A stretch of 64,000 bases of DNA from assembly GCF_036323735.1 (NCBI RefSeq), contig NC_086020.1, positions 127,691,210 to 127,755,209 on the forward strand, given 5' to 3'. Source of the DNA: Rattus norvegicus. Taxonomy: Eukaryota > Chordata > Mammalia > Rodentia > Muridae. Position numbers and translations under genes: made by a program. Numbering within the stretch: position 1 is the stretch's first letter; each line of letters opens with the position of its first letter. The notes below the pieces were generated by a model. It had not been told where the DNA came from. It did not search any database and saw only the letters and a program-made list of their open reading frames with translations. Positions 1 through 11,755 of this stretch are shown piece by piece.

Positions 1-518
1 GGCATGTGCATGTGTTACTAAACTAAGATTGCACAGGTTTTCAAACCTCACCATTTCTCCTTCTCTCTTGAGGCACAAACAACCTGGTGTCTCATGCAGC
101 AGACAATGTGTAGATGTGTGAATTGGTATGAAACAACCCAAAATACTTTCATATTTGTCTTTTGATACCTCCATCTTTGATCTGGTCCTGACTGTGCTAA
201 CATGCAATTAATTTCATAGTGATATATGTAGTAGGCAAACTCCAATACAAGTTGATTTTAATTGAATAATTTCTCCTCTGAAAAGTTAAGTTTTAAGGGA
301 TGATAAGAAAATTTTATACATATAAAATTTCTCATGAAATATGTACTTTAGGCAAAAGTTCAGTGTAACCTGAACAAATATCTCATTGTAGAATAACACC
401 CTTTGCACAATTTCCATGACTAGAAAACCATGCTCCTAAATACATAGTTTACTATTTGTAAGTAACCATTTATTACAGATTCATTATTTGTGGATAATAA
501 CAATGGTAATTGGAGGTC
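1..518. other. Unassigned AT-rich sequence
   Basis: No repeat family, RNA gene or convincing coding frame is recognised here. Short open frames are no longer than expected by chance in AT-rich DNA. Confidence 0.5.
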
Positions 519-874
519 TGTGTTAATTCTTTCATCACTGAGACAAAATATCCAAGAAGAATTCCTTAAGGGATAATTTGCTCTGGCTCACACTTTCAGG
601 GTAGAGTCCATCCTGGAGATGAAAACATCCTGGCAAGACTAGGAGGCAACAGAAGACATTCGCATTGAATCCAGTCTGAAAAGCAGAATAGTGGGTACCA
701 GAGTTGGCATGCCTTCATTCTTTAGTCTGGCTCCAAAAGTCATGGAAGGATGACACTCTTAGTTGAGGTGGGTTTTCAGGTAACTCAATCTAGAGACTCC
801 CTCAGAGAGTGGAAAGAGATTTATCTCCTAAGTGATTTGAGATCTTGTTGAGATGACATTAGTAAATACTACAC
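519..874 (-). repeat. LTR-like rodent repeat, MaLR-type (tentative)
   Basis: The stretch begins TGTGTTAATTCTTTCATCAC and ends near TAAATACTACA. In between are phrases of a familiar rodent dispersed repeat: a 'ggctcacactttcaggg-tagagtcca' block, a 'caatctagagactccctcagag' block and a 'ctcctaagtgatttgagatcttgt' block. The family normally has TG and CA ends and an AATAAA-like signal on the opposite strand, so it is placed on minus. The LTR class is likely; the exact subfamily (MT or ORR1) is not settled. Divergence is high. Confidence 0.45.
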
Positions 875-1023
875 TGATTGTTGCATCCTGACCTATTAAG
901 GAGATGCAGCTCTCAGGCATAGGGCCAGAACAGAAATTTTCTCAGTTGGATTCCCTTGATTAGTTTTATTAATTTATACACTGCATGGTTGCATTTAAGT
1001 ATAAGATTATATGCAATAATGAG

Positions 1024-1044
1024 TGAGTGTGTGATTGTGTGTGT

Positions 1045-1086
<42 letters not shown>
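1024..1086. repeat. (TG)n microsatellite
   Basis: About 60 bp of TG dinucleotides with two early interruptions (GATT and TAT). It directly abuts an old SINE, a common arrangement in rodents where the SINE tail seeds a TG/CA tract. Confidence 0.95.
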
Positions 1087-1089
<3 letters not shown>

Positions 1090-1212
1090 GAAACATGTGG
1101 AGTCAGAGGAATATCTATTTTAGGCCATTCTTTCTTTCCACCTGTACTCAGGTCATGAGACTTAATAGCAGGTCCCTTTATCTCATGAGCCTTCTTATCA
1201 GCTCTGATATTC
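1087..1212 (-). repeat. Old tRNA-derived SINE (B2/B4 superfamily), antisense
   Basis: Phrases 'gtggagtcagaggaatatct', 'tctttccacctgtactcagg' and 'ctcatgagccttcttatcag' match the reverse complement of a rodent tRNA-related SINE, whose head on minus reads like a degraded 'gatggctcagcgggtaaagg'. It lies against the TG tract. Substitutions are frequent, so it is old; the subfamily is uncertain. Confidence 0.6.
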
Positions 1213-1895
1213 TCTCTTTCGTCTGATTAGGACTTCTGGATCACCTACCGATTTGGTTCTTCTCCCCACCAAATTATTGCTTTGTAAAATCACCATTACC
1301 ATACACCTTTGTAGTTCCTCCCTTGCTGCCCCCTACTTAACATGAACTCATATGTCTCAGGTGAGGTACCCTGATTCATGTGGGTGGTATTGGATGATAT
1401 CTGTATGCAGATGCCACTTCAGCAGATAAGGAGGAACCTACAGACACCCAGATTCTTTGTGTCTTAATGGAATAGAATTCATGAACCTACACCTGTATGA
1501 GATATCTTCTGGACATCTGAATGTGTTGACAATGAAAAGAAGGCTGAGTTCACCCCTGATGGACATCAGAGGCAGAAGCAGTTGTTCCACTGTGCAACTT
1601 TACAAGGTGAATTTACATAGCAAAGGGATAACTAAATAGCAGTCCTTTGTAACAGGCAGGCACAAAAAGAGGTTTATCATTTAAATGAAGATACTATTAT
1701 TACCTTAACTTATTTCAACATTGTTAACCAGAACTATATACTTGAAGATACATGTACTTTGAATTTACATTCAAATATTTTTTCCCTTTTTGTTTCAGCC
1801 TCATGTAGAATTATCTGTTTATAATCACATCAACTAGTTTAACAGCTGAAGAAAGCAACATATTAACAGAAGGATGGTTGTAGATAAATTATTTA
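1213..1895. other. Unassigned intergenic sequence
   Basis: Single-copy-looking sequence. A 60-codon open frame near 1457-1639 has no recognisable motif and is read as chance. The last bases form the A-rich target of the L1 insertion that follows. Confidence 0.5.
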
Positions 1896-1908
1896 AAAAA
1901 AACAACTT
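1896..1908. repeat. Left target-site duplication of the 1909 L1
   Basis: AAAAAAACAACTT is repeated exactly at 6392-6404, immediately after the A-rich L1 tail. The A-run is the typical L1 endonuclease target. Confidence 0.9.
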
Positions 1909-2478
1909 GGCCGCCCAGACCTGAAGGGACCGATCAACAGCTCTCTGCACCCAAATGCCCTGGGAGGGAGAGCTAAACCTTCAGAGGGGTAGACAAGCCT
2001 GGAAGCCAGAAGAGACTACACTCTGCCCACATTTCTGACTCCAGAGGAAAACAACCTAATGCCATCTGGGACCCCAGTGCACCGGGGCTCCAGGAAAAGG
2101 CGGCGCAGGCCCTCCTGGTTGCCGGCCTCACAGAGAGCTCAAAAGCAGACCCCCCACGAGCAACTTGAGCTGAAGGACCAGAGGTAAGACCAAATTTTCT
2201 GCTCCAAGCAACCTGCCTGATGGACTCAGGGCACAGTCCCACAGAAACAGCTGAAGAACAGTAGACAGGAAAGACTACACGCCCAAAAGCAGAACACTCT
2301 GTTCCCATAAATGGCTGAAAAAAAAAAAAAAACAGGAAAACAGGTCTACAGCACTCCTGACACACAGGCCTATAGGAAGGTCTAGCCACTGTCAGAAAGA
2401 GCAGAACAAGGTAACACCAGAGACAACCTGATAGTGAGAGGCAAGTGGAGGAACCCAAGCAACAGAAACCAAGACTAT
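1909..2478 (+). promoter_or_regulatory. L1 5' UTR (promoter-like region, decayed)
   Basis: A GC-richer block starting GGCCGCCCAGACCTG directly after the TSD and ending at the ORF1 start. Rodent L1 5' UTRs carry the internal promoter. Only about 570 bp is present, so this is a single, possibly truncated unit, not an array of monomers. An A-run at about 2319-2333 interrupts it. An antisense 197-codon open frame across it (1973-2566) is judged incidental. Confidence 0.75.
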
Positions 2479-3503
2479 ATGGCATCATCGGAGCCCAATT
2501 CTCCCACCAAAGTACACACTGAATATCCAAACACACCAGAAAAGCAAGATCTAGATTTAAAATCACATTTGATCATGATGCTGGAGGACTTCAAGAAAGA
2601 CATGAACACACTTAGGGAAACACAGGAAAACATAAATAAACAAGTAGAAGCCTACAGAGAGGAATCGCAAAAATCCCTGAAAGAATTCCAGGAAAACACA
2701 ATCAAACAGTTGAAGGAATTAAAAATGGAAATAGAAGCAATCAAGAAAGAACACATGGAAACAACCCTGGATATAGAAAACCAAAGGAAGAGACAAGGAG
2801 CTGCAGATACAAGCATCACCAACAGAATACAAGAGATAGAAGAGAGGATCTCAGGAGCAGAAAATTCCATAGAAATCATTGACACAACAGTCAAAGATAA
2901 TATAAAACAGAAAAGCTACTGGCACAAAACATACAGCAAATCCAGGACACAATGAGAAGATCAAACCTAAGGATAATAAGTATAGAAGAGAGTGAAGACT
3001 CCCAGCTCAAAGGACCAGTAAATATCTTCAACAAAATCATGGAAGAAAACTTCCCTAACCTAAAGAAAGAGATGCTCACAAACATACAAGAAGCCTACAG
3101 AACTCCAAATAGATTGGACCAGAAAAGAAACTCCTCCCATCACGTAATAGTCAAAACACCAAATACACAAAATAAAGAAAGAATATTAAAAGCAGTAAGG
3201 GAAAATGGTCAAGTAACATATAAAGGCAGACCTATCAGAATCACACCAGACTTCTCACCAGAGACTATGAAAGCCAGAAGATCCTGGATAAATGTCATAC
3301 AGACCCTAAGAGAACTCAAATGCCAGCCCAGGTTACTGTATCCTGCAAAACTCTCAATTAACACAGAGGGAGAAACTAAGATATTCCATGACAAAACCAA
3401 ATTTACACAATATCTTTCTACAAATCCAGTCCTACAAAGGATAATAAATGGTAAAGCCCAACATAAGGAGGCAAGCTACACCCTAGAAAAAGCAAGAAAC
3501 TAA
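2479..3503 (+). pseudogene. L1 ORF1 (RNA-binding chaperone), frameshifted
   Basis: ORF1 encodes the trimeric RNA-binding nucleic-acid chaperone of the L1 particle. The start is the ATG at 2479 (MASSEPNSP), the usual rodent ORF1 start. The first frame runs to a TGA at 2953 and holds a polar N-terminus and a heptad-like coiled-coil stretch rich in E, K, Q and I. The conserved RRM and C-terminal part (NLRIISIEESEDSQ through LLYPAKLSINTEGETKIF) continues in another frame to the stop at 3501. An indel between about 2905 and 2945 separates the two. At about 340 codons the total is close to normal ORF1 length, so the frameshift is the main lesion. Confidence 0.9.
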
Positions 3504-3555
3504 TCATCTTGGCAACAAAACAAAAAGAAGAAAAGCACACAAACATAATCTCACA

Positions 3556-5680
3556 TCCATATATGAACATAATCACTATTCCTTAATATCTCTCAATATC
3601 AATGGTCTCAACTCCCCTATAAAAAGACATAGATTAACAAACTGGATATGCAATGAGGACCTGCATTCTGCTGCCTACAGGAAACACACTTCAAAGACAA
3701 AGACAGACTCTACCTCAGAGTGAAAGATTGGAAAACAAATTTCCAATCAAATGGTCTGAAGAAGCAAGCTGGAGTAGCCATTCTAATATCGAATAAAATT
3801 AATTTTCAACTAAAAGTCATCAAAAAAGATAAGGAAGGGCACTTTATATTCATCAAAGGAAAAATCCACCAGGATAAACTCTCAATCCTAAATATCTATG
3901 CTCCAAATACAAGGGCACCTACATACATAAAAGAAACCTTACTAAAGCTCAAAGCACACATTGCACCTCACACAATAATAGTAGGAGATTTCAACACCCC
4001 ACTCTCATCAATGGACAGATCATGGAAACAGAAATTAAATAGAGACATAGACAGACTAAGAGAAGTCATGAAACAAATGGACTTAACAGATATTAATAGT
4101 ATATTCTATCCTAAAACAAAATGATATACTTTCTTCTCACCACCTCATGGTACTTTCTCCAAAATTGACCATATAATAGGTCATATAACAGGCCTCAACA
4201 GATACAGAAAGATAGAAATAATCCCATGCGTCCTATCAGACCACCATGTGCTAAAGCTGGTCTTCAATAACAATAAGGGAAGAATGCCCACATATACATG
4301 GAAGTTGTACAATGCTCTACTCAATGATAACCTGATCAAGGAAGAAATAAAGAAAGAAATTAAAGACTTTTTAGAATTTAATGAAAATGAAGGTACAATA
4401 TACCCAAACTTATGGGAAATAATGAAAGCTGTGCTAAGAGGAAAACTCATAGCTCTAAGTGCCTGCAGAAAGAAACAGGAGAGAGCATATATCAGCAGCT
4501 TGACAGCACACCTAAAAGCTCTAGAACAAAAGGAAGCAAATACACCCAGGAGGAATAGAAGGCAGGAAATAATCAAAATCAGAGCTGAAATCAACCAAGT
4601 AGAAACACAAAGGACCGTACAAAGAATCAACAGAACCAAAAGTTGGTTCTTTGAGAAAATCAACAAGATGGATAAACCCTTAGCCAGACTAGCGAGAGGA
4701 AACAGAGAGTGTGTCCAAATTAACAAAATCAGAAACGAAAAGGGAGACATAACTACAGAATCAGAGGAAATTCAAAAAATCATCAGATACTACTACAAAA
4801 GCCTATATTCAACAAAACTTGACAATCTGCAGGAAATGGATAATTTCCTACACAGATTCCAGGTATCGAAGTTAAATCAGGAACAGATAAACCATTTAAA
4901 TAACCCCATAACTCCTAACGAAATAGAAGCAGTCATTAAAGGTCTCCCAAACAAAAAGAGCCCTGGTCCAGACAGGTTCAGTGCAGAATTCTATCAGACA
5001 TTCATAGAAGACCTCATACCAATACTATCCAAACTATCCCACAAATTTCAAACAGATGGAGCACTACCGAATTCCTTCTATGAAGCCACAATTACTCTTA
5101 TACCTAAACCAAACAAAGACCCAACAAAGAAAGAGAACTTCACACCAATTTCCCTTATGAATATTGACACAAAAATACTCAATAAAATTCTGGCAAACAG
5201 AATCCAAGAGCACATCAAAATAATTATCCACCATGATCAAGTAGGCTTCATCCCAGTCATGCAGGATGGTTTAATATATGGAAAACCATCAACGTAATCC
5301 ATTATGTAAACAAACTGAAAGAACAAAACCACATGATCATTTCATTAGATGCTGAGAAGGCATTTGACAAAATTCAACACCCCTTCATGATATACCCAAA
5401 ATATGCCCCAACATATAACAAAGACACATGCTCCACTATGTTCATAGCAACCTTATTTATAATAGCCAGAAGCTGGAAAGAACCCAGATGCCCTTCAACA
5501 GAGGAATGGATACAGAAAATGTGGTACATCTACACAATGGAATATTACTCAGCTATCAAAAACAATGACTTTATGAAATTCATAGACAAATGGATGGAAC
5601 TGGAAAATATCATCCTGGGTGTGGTAACCCAATCACAGAAAAACACACATGGTATGCACTCATTGATAATTGGCTATTAG
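3556..5680 (+). pseudogene. L1 ORF2 (endonuclease and reverse transcriptase), disrupted
   Basis: ORF2 supplies nicking and reverse transcription. Visible parts are an N-terminal INGLNSPIKRHR stretch, endonuclease QETH at 3678-3689 and SDHH at 4236-4247, LIPKPNKDPTKKENF, and DAEKAFDKIQ near 5350. Lesions: a frameshift near 3660; a stop at 4122-4124 (TGA where related copies read glycine in KTKGYTFF), which looks like one substitution; a frameshift near 5265-5280; and a deletion at about 5389-5394. There HPFM joins the C-terminal YPKYAPTYNKDTCS, removing the FADD catalytic motif. The C-terminus ends LIIGY before a TAG. Confidence 0.93.
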
Positions 5681-6391
5681 CCCAAATGCTTGAATTACCC
5701 TAGATGCACAGAACACATGAAACTCAAGAAGGATGACCAAAATTCTGATGCTTCACTCCTCCTTTCAAAGGGGAACACGATACCCTTGGCAGGGAATAGG
5801 GAGGCAAAGTTTAGAACAACGGCAGAAGGAACACCCATTCAGAGCCTGCCCCACATGTGGCCCATACATATACAGTCACCAAACTAGATAAGATAGATGA
5901 AGCAAAGAAGTGCAAGCTGACAGGAGCCGGATGTAGATCTCTCCTGAGAGACACAGCCAGAATACAGCAAATACATAGGTGAATGCCAGCAGCAAGCCAC
6001 TGAACTGAGAACGGGACCCTTGTTGAGGTAATCAGAGAAAGGACTGGAAGAGCTTGAAGGGGCTTGAGATCCCATATGAACAACATTACCAAGCAACCAG
6101 AGCTTCCAGGGACTAAGCCACTACCCAAAGACCCTGACCCTGGCTTCCAACCTCATAGGTAGCAATGAATAGCCTAGTAAGACCACCAGTGGAAGGGGAA
6201 CCCCTTGGTCCTGCCAAGACTGAACACTTAGTGAACGTGATTGTTGGGGGGAGGTTGGTAATGGGTGGAGGATGGGGAGGGGATGATCAAAGAGAAGGAT
6301 AGGGGGAAGGGTTAGGGGGATGTTGGCCTGGAATCCATGAAGGGGAATAACAATTGAAATGTAAATAAGAAATACTCAAGTTAATAAAGAT
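5681..6391 (+). other. L1 3' UTR with G-rich purine tract
   Basis: Non-coding L1 tail. A G-rich, almost pyrimidine-free stretch lies at about 6240-6330 (runs of GGGGGG, GGGG, GGGGG), the conserved 3' UTR polypurine tract of rodent L1s that can form G-quadruplexes. It ends with AATAAAGATAAAAAAA. Antisense open frames here (for example 5811-6128) recur in every L1 copy of the window and are shadows. Confidence 0.9.
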
Positions 6392-6404
6392 AAAAAAACA
6401 ACTT
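6392..6404. repeat. Right target-site duplication of the 1909 L1
   Basis: Exact copy of 1896-1908. The boundary with the tail is ambiguous by a few A residues. Confidence 0.9.
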
Positions 6405-6525
6405 TGGGTCAAATTTTTCTGAAGATTAACTTACAACTATTATGGTAGAGATCTTGGATATATGGAGGAGTAGCACAAATATTATGATGACTTTTCTTGA
6501 GAAAGAATTAGTTTTCTTATATATG

Positions 6526-6597
6526 TTGGAGTGTGTGTGTATGTCTGTGCATGTGTGTGTGTGTCTGTTTGTGTGTCTCTGTGTGTGTGTGTTTATG
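6526..6597. repeat. Interrupted (TG)n tract
   Basis: TG-rich tract of about 70 bp with repeated TC, CA and TT interruptions. It produces spurious open frames on both strands. Confidence 0.85.
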
Positions 6598-6944
6598 ATG
6601 TATGTGATTTTTTTCTTTGAACTCAAAATCATTTATAATGATTTATCTTTTTTTCTTTTTCACATTAAAGACTTCTTTCTTCCTTCCCCAGTCTTTGCTC
6701 TTTCTTTCCTTCATCCCTGCTTTGCTTATAAATATGTTACACTCTAATGTTTCAACTTTCTAATCATTCATTTTGATTTTTCAGTTATATGTTCCCTGTC
6801 ACTTCTCATAAGATAAGTATAAACACACAGGACCTCCTCTGTCTCTGAATCCTTTCTTATGGTAAATGAGTGGAGATGAAACAAAGTACTATAGCTTGCC
6901 AATTATCAGATGATGCAATATGTAGTTTTCATCTTGGTCTGGCC

Positions 6945-7215
6945 TTCTCTTTCTGTGTGCTGGTGTATATGTCTGTGTTTATGTGGCTGTATACTTACCC
7001 ATAATCACCCATAGAAGGCGAGAGGAGGACTTTTGACAGCTCAGGTGTTCCCTATTACTCCCTCCCTCAATTACTTCCTCCCTCAGTCACTAGATGTACC
7101 ATGTCTCACGAAAACTGAGACAAAGCTGATGGTCTACAAGTTTCCACGATCCTCCTGTTTGATTCCCCCATAATATTGGGAAGAAGGGCATACAGGTACA
7201 TAGATACAAATTCAA
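6945..7215 (-). repeat. B4-type SINE, antisense, degraded
   Basis: A TG-rich leader is followed by 'gcgagaggaggac', 'cagctcaggtgttccctatt' and a B1-like half with 'catgtctcacgaaaactgag' and 'ccacgatcctcctgt'. This order matches the reverse complement of the B1-tRNA composite SINE B4, also seen in plus orientation at 22.1 kb. Divergence is high. Confidence 0.5.
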
Positions 7216-9548
7216 GGGTTTTGCTTTTGGTGGGGAGTGGTGTTTGGGATTTGAGGTCAGGTCTTTATGCTTTTGTGTCCACTGCAACCCCAACCTCTTT
7301 TGATTTATTTAGAAAACGTCACAAGGAGCTCACTAGAAAGGGTTATTTAGACAAGAACTGAGACTCTTACAAGGCTTTGAAAGCCTCCACCTTCCTTCCT
7401 GCAGTTACAGAATCAGGCTAAGAAATATTCAGAGCAGTACTGAAGAAGCTGTTTAACAATGCTACTCTCTGGAGAGAGCTGATTTGCTTCCTTATAAGAT
7501 ACTCATCACTTGCAGCTAAGCACCTTCCATTTTCCTGGCCACAGAAAGTACACAGGAGAAGAAAAGTTTGTCACCTCTCATGTTTTCAGAGTCTAGACTC
7601 GAGGTTGTATGGATTAAGCAAGCGTCCGACAAGTAAGCGATATTCCCAGTTCCAAAATTTTTAATTTTAGCCTAAGTTTGGGGTCAATTGTGATGTATTA
7701 GTAACAGACTCTATAATACAAACTACTATAAGTAACATATTCATGTGATAAAACTGTCATGGAAAACAAATGAGCTAAGAGTGATCCTTCAGAGCCCAAG
7801 AACAGCAAGTTCTTTGAATAGAGTGGAGTTTTGTGGCTTTGTGAGAAGATAGCTGCTGTGGAGAACAAGAAATTACTTCTTTACCTTTTAGTTTATTTCC
7901 TAATTACAAAACATTCATCAGTGAGTCTACCTGTCCATATGGCACGTCTGGCGGCTCTATGGCCACTGTGAACGGGAGTGCCATGAACTAGGTGGTTTTC
8001 CATCTAAATTAAAACATTATGATAGCATTTTTCTCTTTAAGAATCAATTCATCAAACTCCAAGAGTTTTGGCGAAGCTTCAGATAATAGGTAAGTGTCTG
8101 TGAAGAAAGCAAGAGTTCTTTGTTGACAGATGTCGCTGGCAGCATATGCTCAGGGCCATGAAGCCACACAGACTCAAGAGAGACCAAGGCAGGAGCAAAC
8201 TCCATGAAAGTTGATGATAAGACAGCAGTATCATTAGCAGGAGCTAATGACTGGAGACTTCAGAAGTCACACCAGGCATGTTTTCAGTGTTTATTACTCT
8301 AGAAAGATGTGATCCAATCATCATGGTTAGTTCATCGCTTAAAATGGAAGGCAAAATTAATTTTGAAATTTGCATTTTTGTAACATGTTATAAATCACAT
8401 AGAAATGTTTTCATTCTCTGTTTTTTTAATTGGAGTTTGTAGAATTCTGAAAACTGCTATAAACTATGTTTAACACATATGCACTCACATATGCTATATG
8501 CTTTGGGAATGTATATATTGAAAAGACATAATCCTCAAACAAATGTATTTACAAGTATTACTCTGGAATGGTTGACAAAAGTTGATGTATGAAATTTCAC
8601 TTTCCATATATTCTCCAAAGCTGATTTTGGTTTTCTTATTGAAAACTGTGTGTTCTCGACACATGGTATACTATGTTTGCTAACCTTTCTCCAGTGTCTG
8701 ACATAGTGCTTTATAGAACTTCAGCCAAAACATGTGCTCTAGATTGCCAGAAGAACCAAACTGGAAGGTGTTGAGTGGTAAATTAAATTCAGGTTTCAAA
8801 ACCTTCCTGCTCTATTTTAAATACATAAAAATTGTTAGAAAAATCAATCTTCAAGGGAAAGAACTTCCCTTGAATTTGAGGCACATGGTAGGGTTCTTTT
8901 TATGGTGGTCAATAGGGATACTAACTGGCTTGGATGTTCTGAAATACTTTCATCAAAAGCAAAGTATAAGGGATGGTGGTTGTAGCAGAGTGGGTGGAGG
9001 AAAAGGAAGACAAGGAGAAAGAAGAGTTTCTTCAATGGTGAAAGGTTTATGTTCCTGATATCTAAGAAACTTTCTAATGAGCAGGAACTGTTTTCTCAGT
9101 GAGGCAATGGAAACTGATTTGTCAACACTCAACCACACACTTTTGCAAAGCTCCGCTGGGTCATAGCCTGATTTCTTCAAATGGCAATATTGATCCTTTC
9201 TTCTGGAATTCAGGTAGAGGTAATTACAAATTAATCAAAATGATTAACTTCAGAAATCCTTCGGCCTATGAATCACTTTAATAGATGTCATGGGCAGCCC
9301 GAGGGAGTATTTTAGGTCAGGTTTTATTTGATGCTAAAAATACACAGGAAGTTAGAAACTAGAAATGTACTCAGCTAAAATATTGCAACTACTTTTGGGT
9401 CTAGAATATTGGTAACATTCACAGGCTTCCTCCATTGCACACAGGAGACATTGATAAAATAAATTTGCTACTGTAAATAAAAAATGTTATTCTTAATGTA
9501 AAAGTATAAAGAAACATATGTCAACATTTTAGAAAAATGAGTCTTAGG
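7216..9548. other. Unassigned intergenic sequence
   Basis: About 2.3 kb without a recognised repeat. The longest frame (8732-9058, 108 codons, plus) has no family motif, no splice-site context that stands out and unbiased codon use. Nothing functional can be assigned. Confidence 0.5.
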
Positions 9549-9725
9549 GAGGCAGGATAACTCAGCAGCTGAACATGCTCGCCTTTGAGCCTGATGACCT
9601 AAATTCCATCCCCTTGTCCCACATGATGGAAGGAGGTAACTGGCTCCTGTAAGTTGCTATTTAACCTTCACCTGTGTACCTGTGACAAAATACACACAAA
9701 ATACATAAATTACAGTAAAAATTTA
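9549..9725 (+). repeat. Old tRNA-derived SINE (B2/B4 superfamily)
   Basis: It starts 'gaggcaggataactcagcag', a degraded box A region, followed by 'gcctgatgacctaaattcc' (box B-like), 'cccacatgatggaaggagg' and an A-rich tail with ATAAATTACAGTAAAAA. Same family as the antisense copies at 1.1, 46.1 and 47.9 kb. Confidence 0.6.
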
Positions 9726-11221
9726 AAAAAACAGTTTTCAAAACCACCCATTTGGATACATAATTTGAATTATCACAAAATGTTTGTAATACTCAAAGTT
9801 TAAGTAACTTTTCCTGATAAATTATAGACATGTGCTGAACCATAGTCTGTTTTATGTCAATGCATAAGTAAATTGGAGCTTGATACAAATATATAAGTTT
9901 ATAAATGAATACAAACATAAAAAATTATAGGTCCCATGGAGTGGGAGATTCAGGTCAAGTCTAGCAGCAGATGAGTTTTAATCAGCTCCATAAATTACTC
10001 CAGTTCAGGGCTGTATAGTACCAATTAAGAGGAATGTACGCTCAAAGACAATGTTTGTAAACTGTTCAAACCTTTGCACTGAAAAGCTTTCCAAAAATCT
10101 AAAGTGCTTAATATTTCTAAAGCAAAGCTTATGTCAGGGTTTAATTTTAGGATCAGTGAATTAAACCCAAATCTTGAATTTCATAATTGTAAGAGAGGCC
10201 ATTTTAGATGTTGAGAAATTGGAAAAGCAGTCTGGGTATTTTGGGTGATTAGCATTTTGAACTATGTATTTATATCTATGAATAATCTAAAGCAAAACGA
10301 AGAACTAGTGTTTCAGAAATTCCTATCCAAGTAGGAATTATTCATCAATAACCACATTTTCTAAAAGCTCTCTTGTTTGAGTTCTATGCACAATGGTTTA
10401 AAGGGTAAAATTTTTTGAAGTTCTGTTAAAAGAAATATTAAAGAAGAACAATTTTGAGACATGAAATCCATGACAAGTTTTCAATCCTTGATGAGAAATA
10501 CTCATTTTCAGACAAAAACTCTGGATAATGTATGATCTGTTTAAACACCTCAGAAAATAATCCATGTAGATTAGCAGCCGCTTCTTTGTAAAAAAAAAAA
10601 TCCCTGTTGGAATTCCTGAAGATTTAGGGAGTTCTAATGGAAGGCAGGTTGAGGTTAAAGCCTCCAACTCAGAAGCCTCCGAGAGTCCTTGGAAAAGAAT
10701 CAATGTAAAATACCCTCCTCTTTCCACACCCATAAGCAGCATGAATGCTCAGGAGAGAACCCAATGGGGATTCCAAAAAGTCACTCAGACAAGCTAAGCA
10801 GCCCAAAATGGATACTGGGCAGCTTGAAATGAACTGTCCCTAAGCTGGGCAATGAGCTCAGGGATCCCAGCTTTTGTGATTTGACACTCACGCTGAGATG
10901 TGATTTCAGCGATAACCTTTGAGCCCTGCTCCTATAAGTAAACCTAGTAAGTTCACTGGTTCACCAAACTGGACATTGGTGCTACTTTACTTTGGTCTGC
11001 CCTTCGTTTTCTCCGTGAGAACTTTTGAAATGTGTCTGTTAACATCTCCTCAGAAATAGCATCAGAAAACAGTCTATCACATGTAGCCACTTGTAAGTGC
11101 TTCTCTTTTGAAGTCTTTTAATTAATGCCTTGGTTTACTGTTGTTTCTCCATCTACAGCCTTTTTTCTTTCTGGTTTCAAGGTAACCATGGAGTGTCTAT
11201 TGGTTTGGCCATAATATAACC
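9726..11221. other. Unassigned AT-rich sequence
   Basis: No recognised repeat or gene. A 114-codon minus frame (10398-10742) spans an A-run and has no recognisable domain. Confidence 0.45.
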
Positions 11222-11755
11222 GTGAGAATCTTACAATCAGCTCAACACCACAAGGCAAATTTCTCAGCAGAAAGATTTATTTGCTCCAAAGGAACCGAGG
11301 GCAAGGAGAAGGGACCAAGATAGGGGAAAGAGATCAAAGAAGAGCAGAGAAAGGGAAGGACAAGTGAGAGGGGAAGGGGTTTTTATCCTCGAGAGACTAA
11401 GGACAGTCTCTGGATAGAGAATAGGCAGAGGTGGCCTATAGACAAACGGTGGTTCATAAATGCAAATGGACAAACCTCTGGTTGAGATGAGGCATTTAGT
11501 TTTAGGTGACAATTTTGATTTGGTGAGCCAAGAGGATTTTGATTGCTAGACATCAATACTTTGAAAGCTGGACCTTGGTAGTCAGGGTCAGGAGGAGTAA
11601 GTGGCCAAATTAGGGAAGAACCTTGGGGGCTAGCTACATTTAGGAATGTAACCTAACAGGTTTTAGCAAAGCAGAGGGAATGGGGGAGAAAAGCAAGGCC
11701 TGTCAAAGCCATATTTGCCACACTCGGGCTGGCCTGGCTCCCTTCAATAACTCCA
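11222..11755 (-). repeat. Endogenous-retrovirus LTR-like repeat, antisense (tentative)
   Basis: Purine-rich, GC-richer block. Phrases such as 'aaagctggaccttggtagtc', 'ggctagctacatttaggaat' and 'gcctgtcaaagccatatttg' recall a dispersed rodent LTR, and a reversed AATAAA-type signal (TTTATTTGCTCC) lies at about 11277. No internal retroviral gene is seen, so at most a solo LTR. Both ends are approximate. Confidence 0.4.

Larger units (their letters stand above)
1909..6391 (+). mobile_element. L1 retrotransposon, plus strand, internally deleted
   Basis: A single L1 insertion of about 4.5 kb. In order it has a GC-richer 5' UTR (1909-2478), ORF1 (2479-3503), ORF2 pieces (about 3556-5680), a 3' UTR with a G-rich purine tract, and an A-rich tail with AATAAA at about 6383. 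The 13-mer AAAAAAACAACTT flanks it at 1896-1908 and 6392-6404, which defines both ends. An intact rodent L1 is 6-7 kb. This copy lacks roughly 1.7 kb of ORF2 between the DAEKAFDKIQ region and the C-terminal segment. It cannot retrotranspose autonomously. Its 3' UTR resembles the younger rat L1 copies at 20.2 and 63.2 kb. Confidence 0.95.

Noticed and set aside
1973..2566. 197-codon minus frame, the second longest in the window
   Set aside because: Lies antisense to the L1 5' UTR and ORF1 start, contains a poly-Phe run from an A tract, and has no recognised domain.
8732..9058. 108-codon plus frame considered as a gene
   Set aside because: No domain, no codon bias, overlapping minus frames of similar length, and no exon context.
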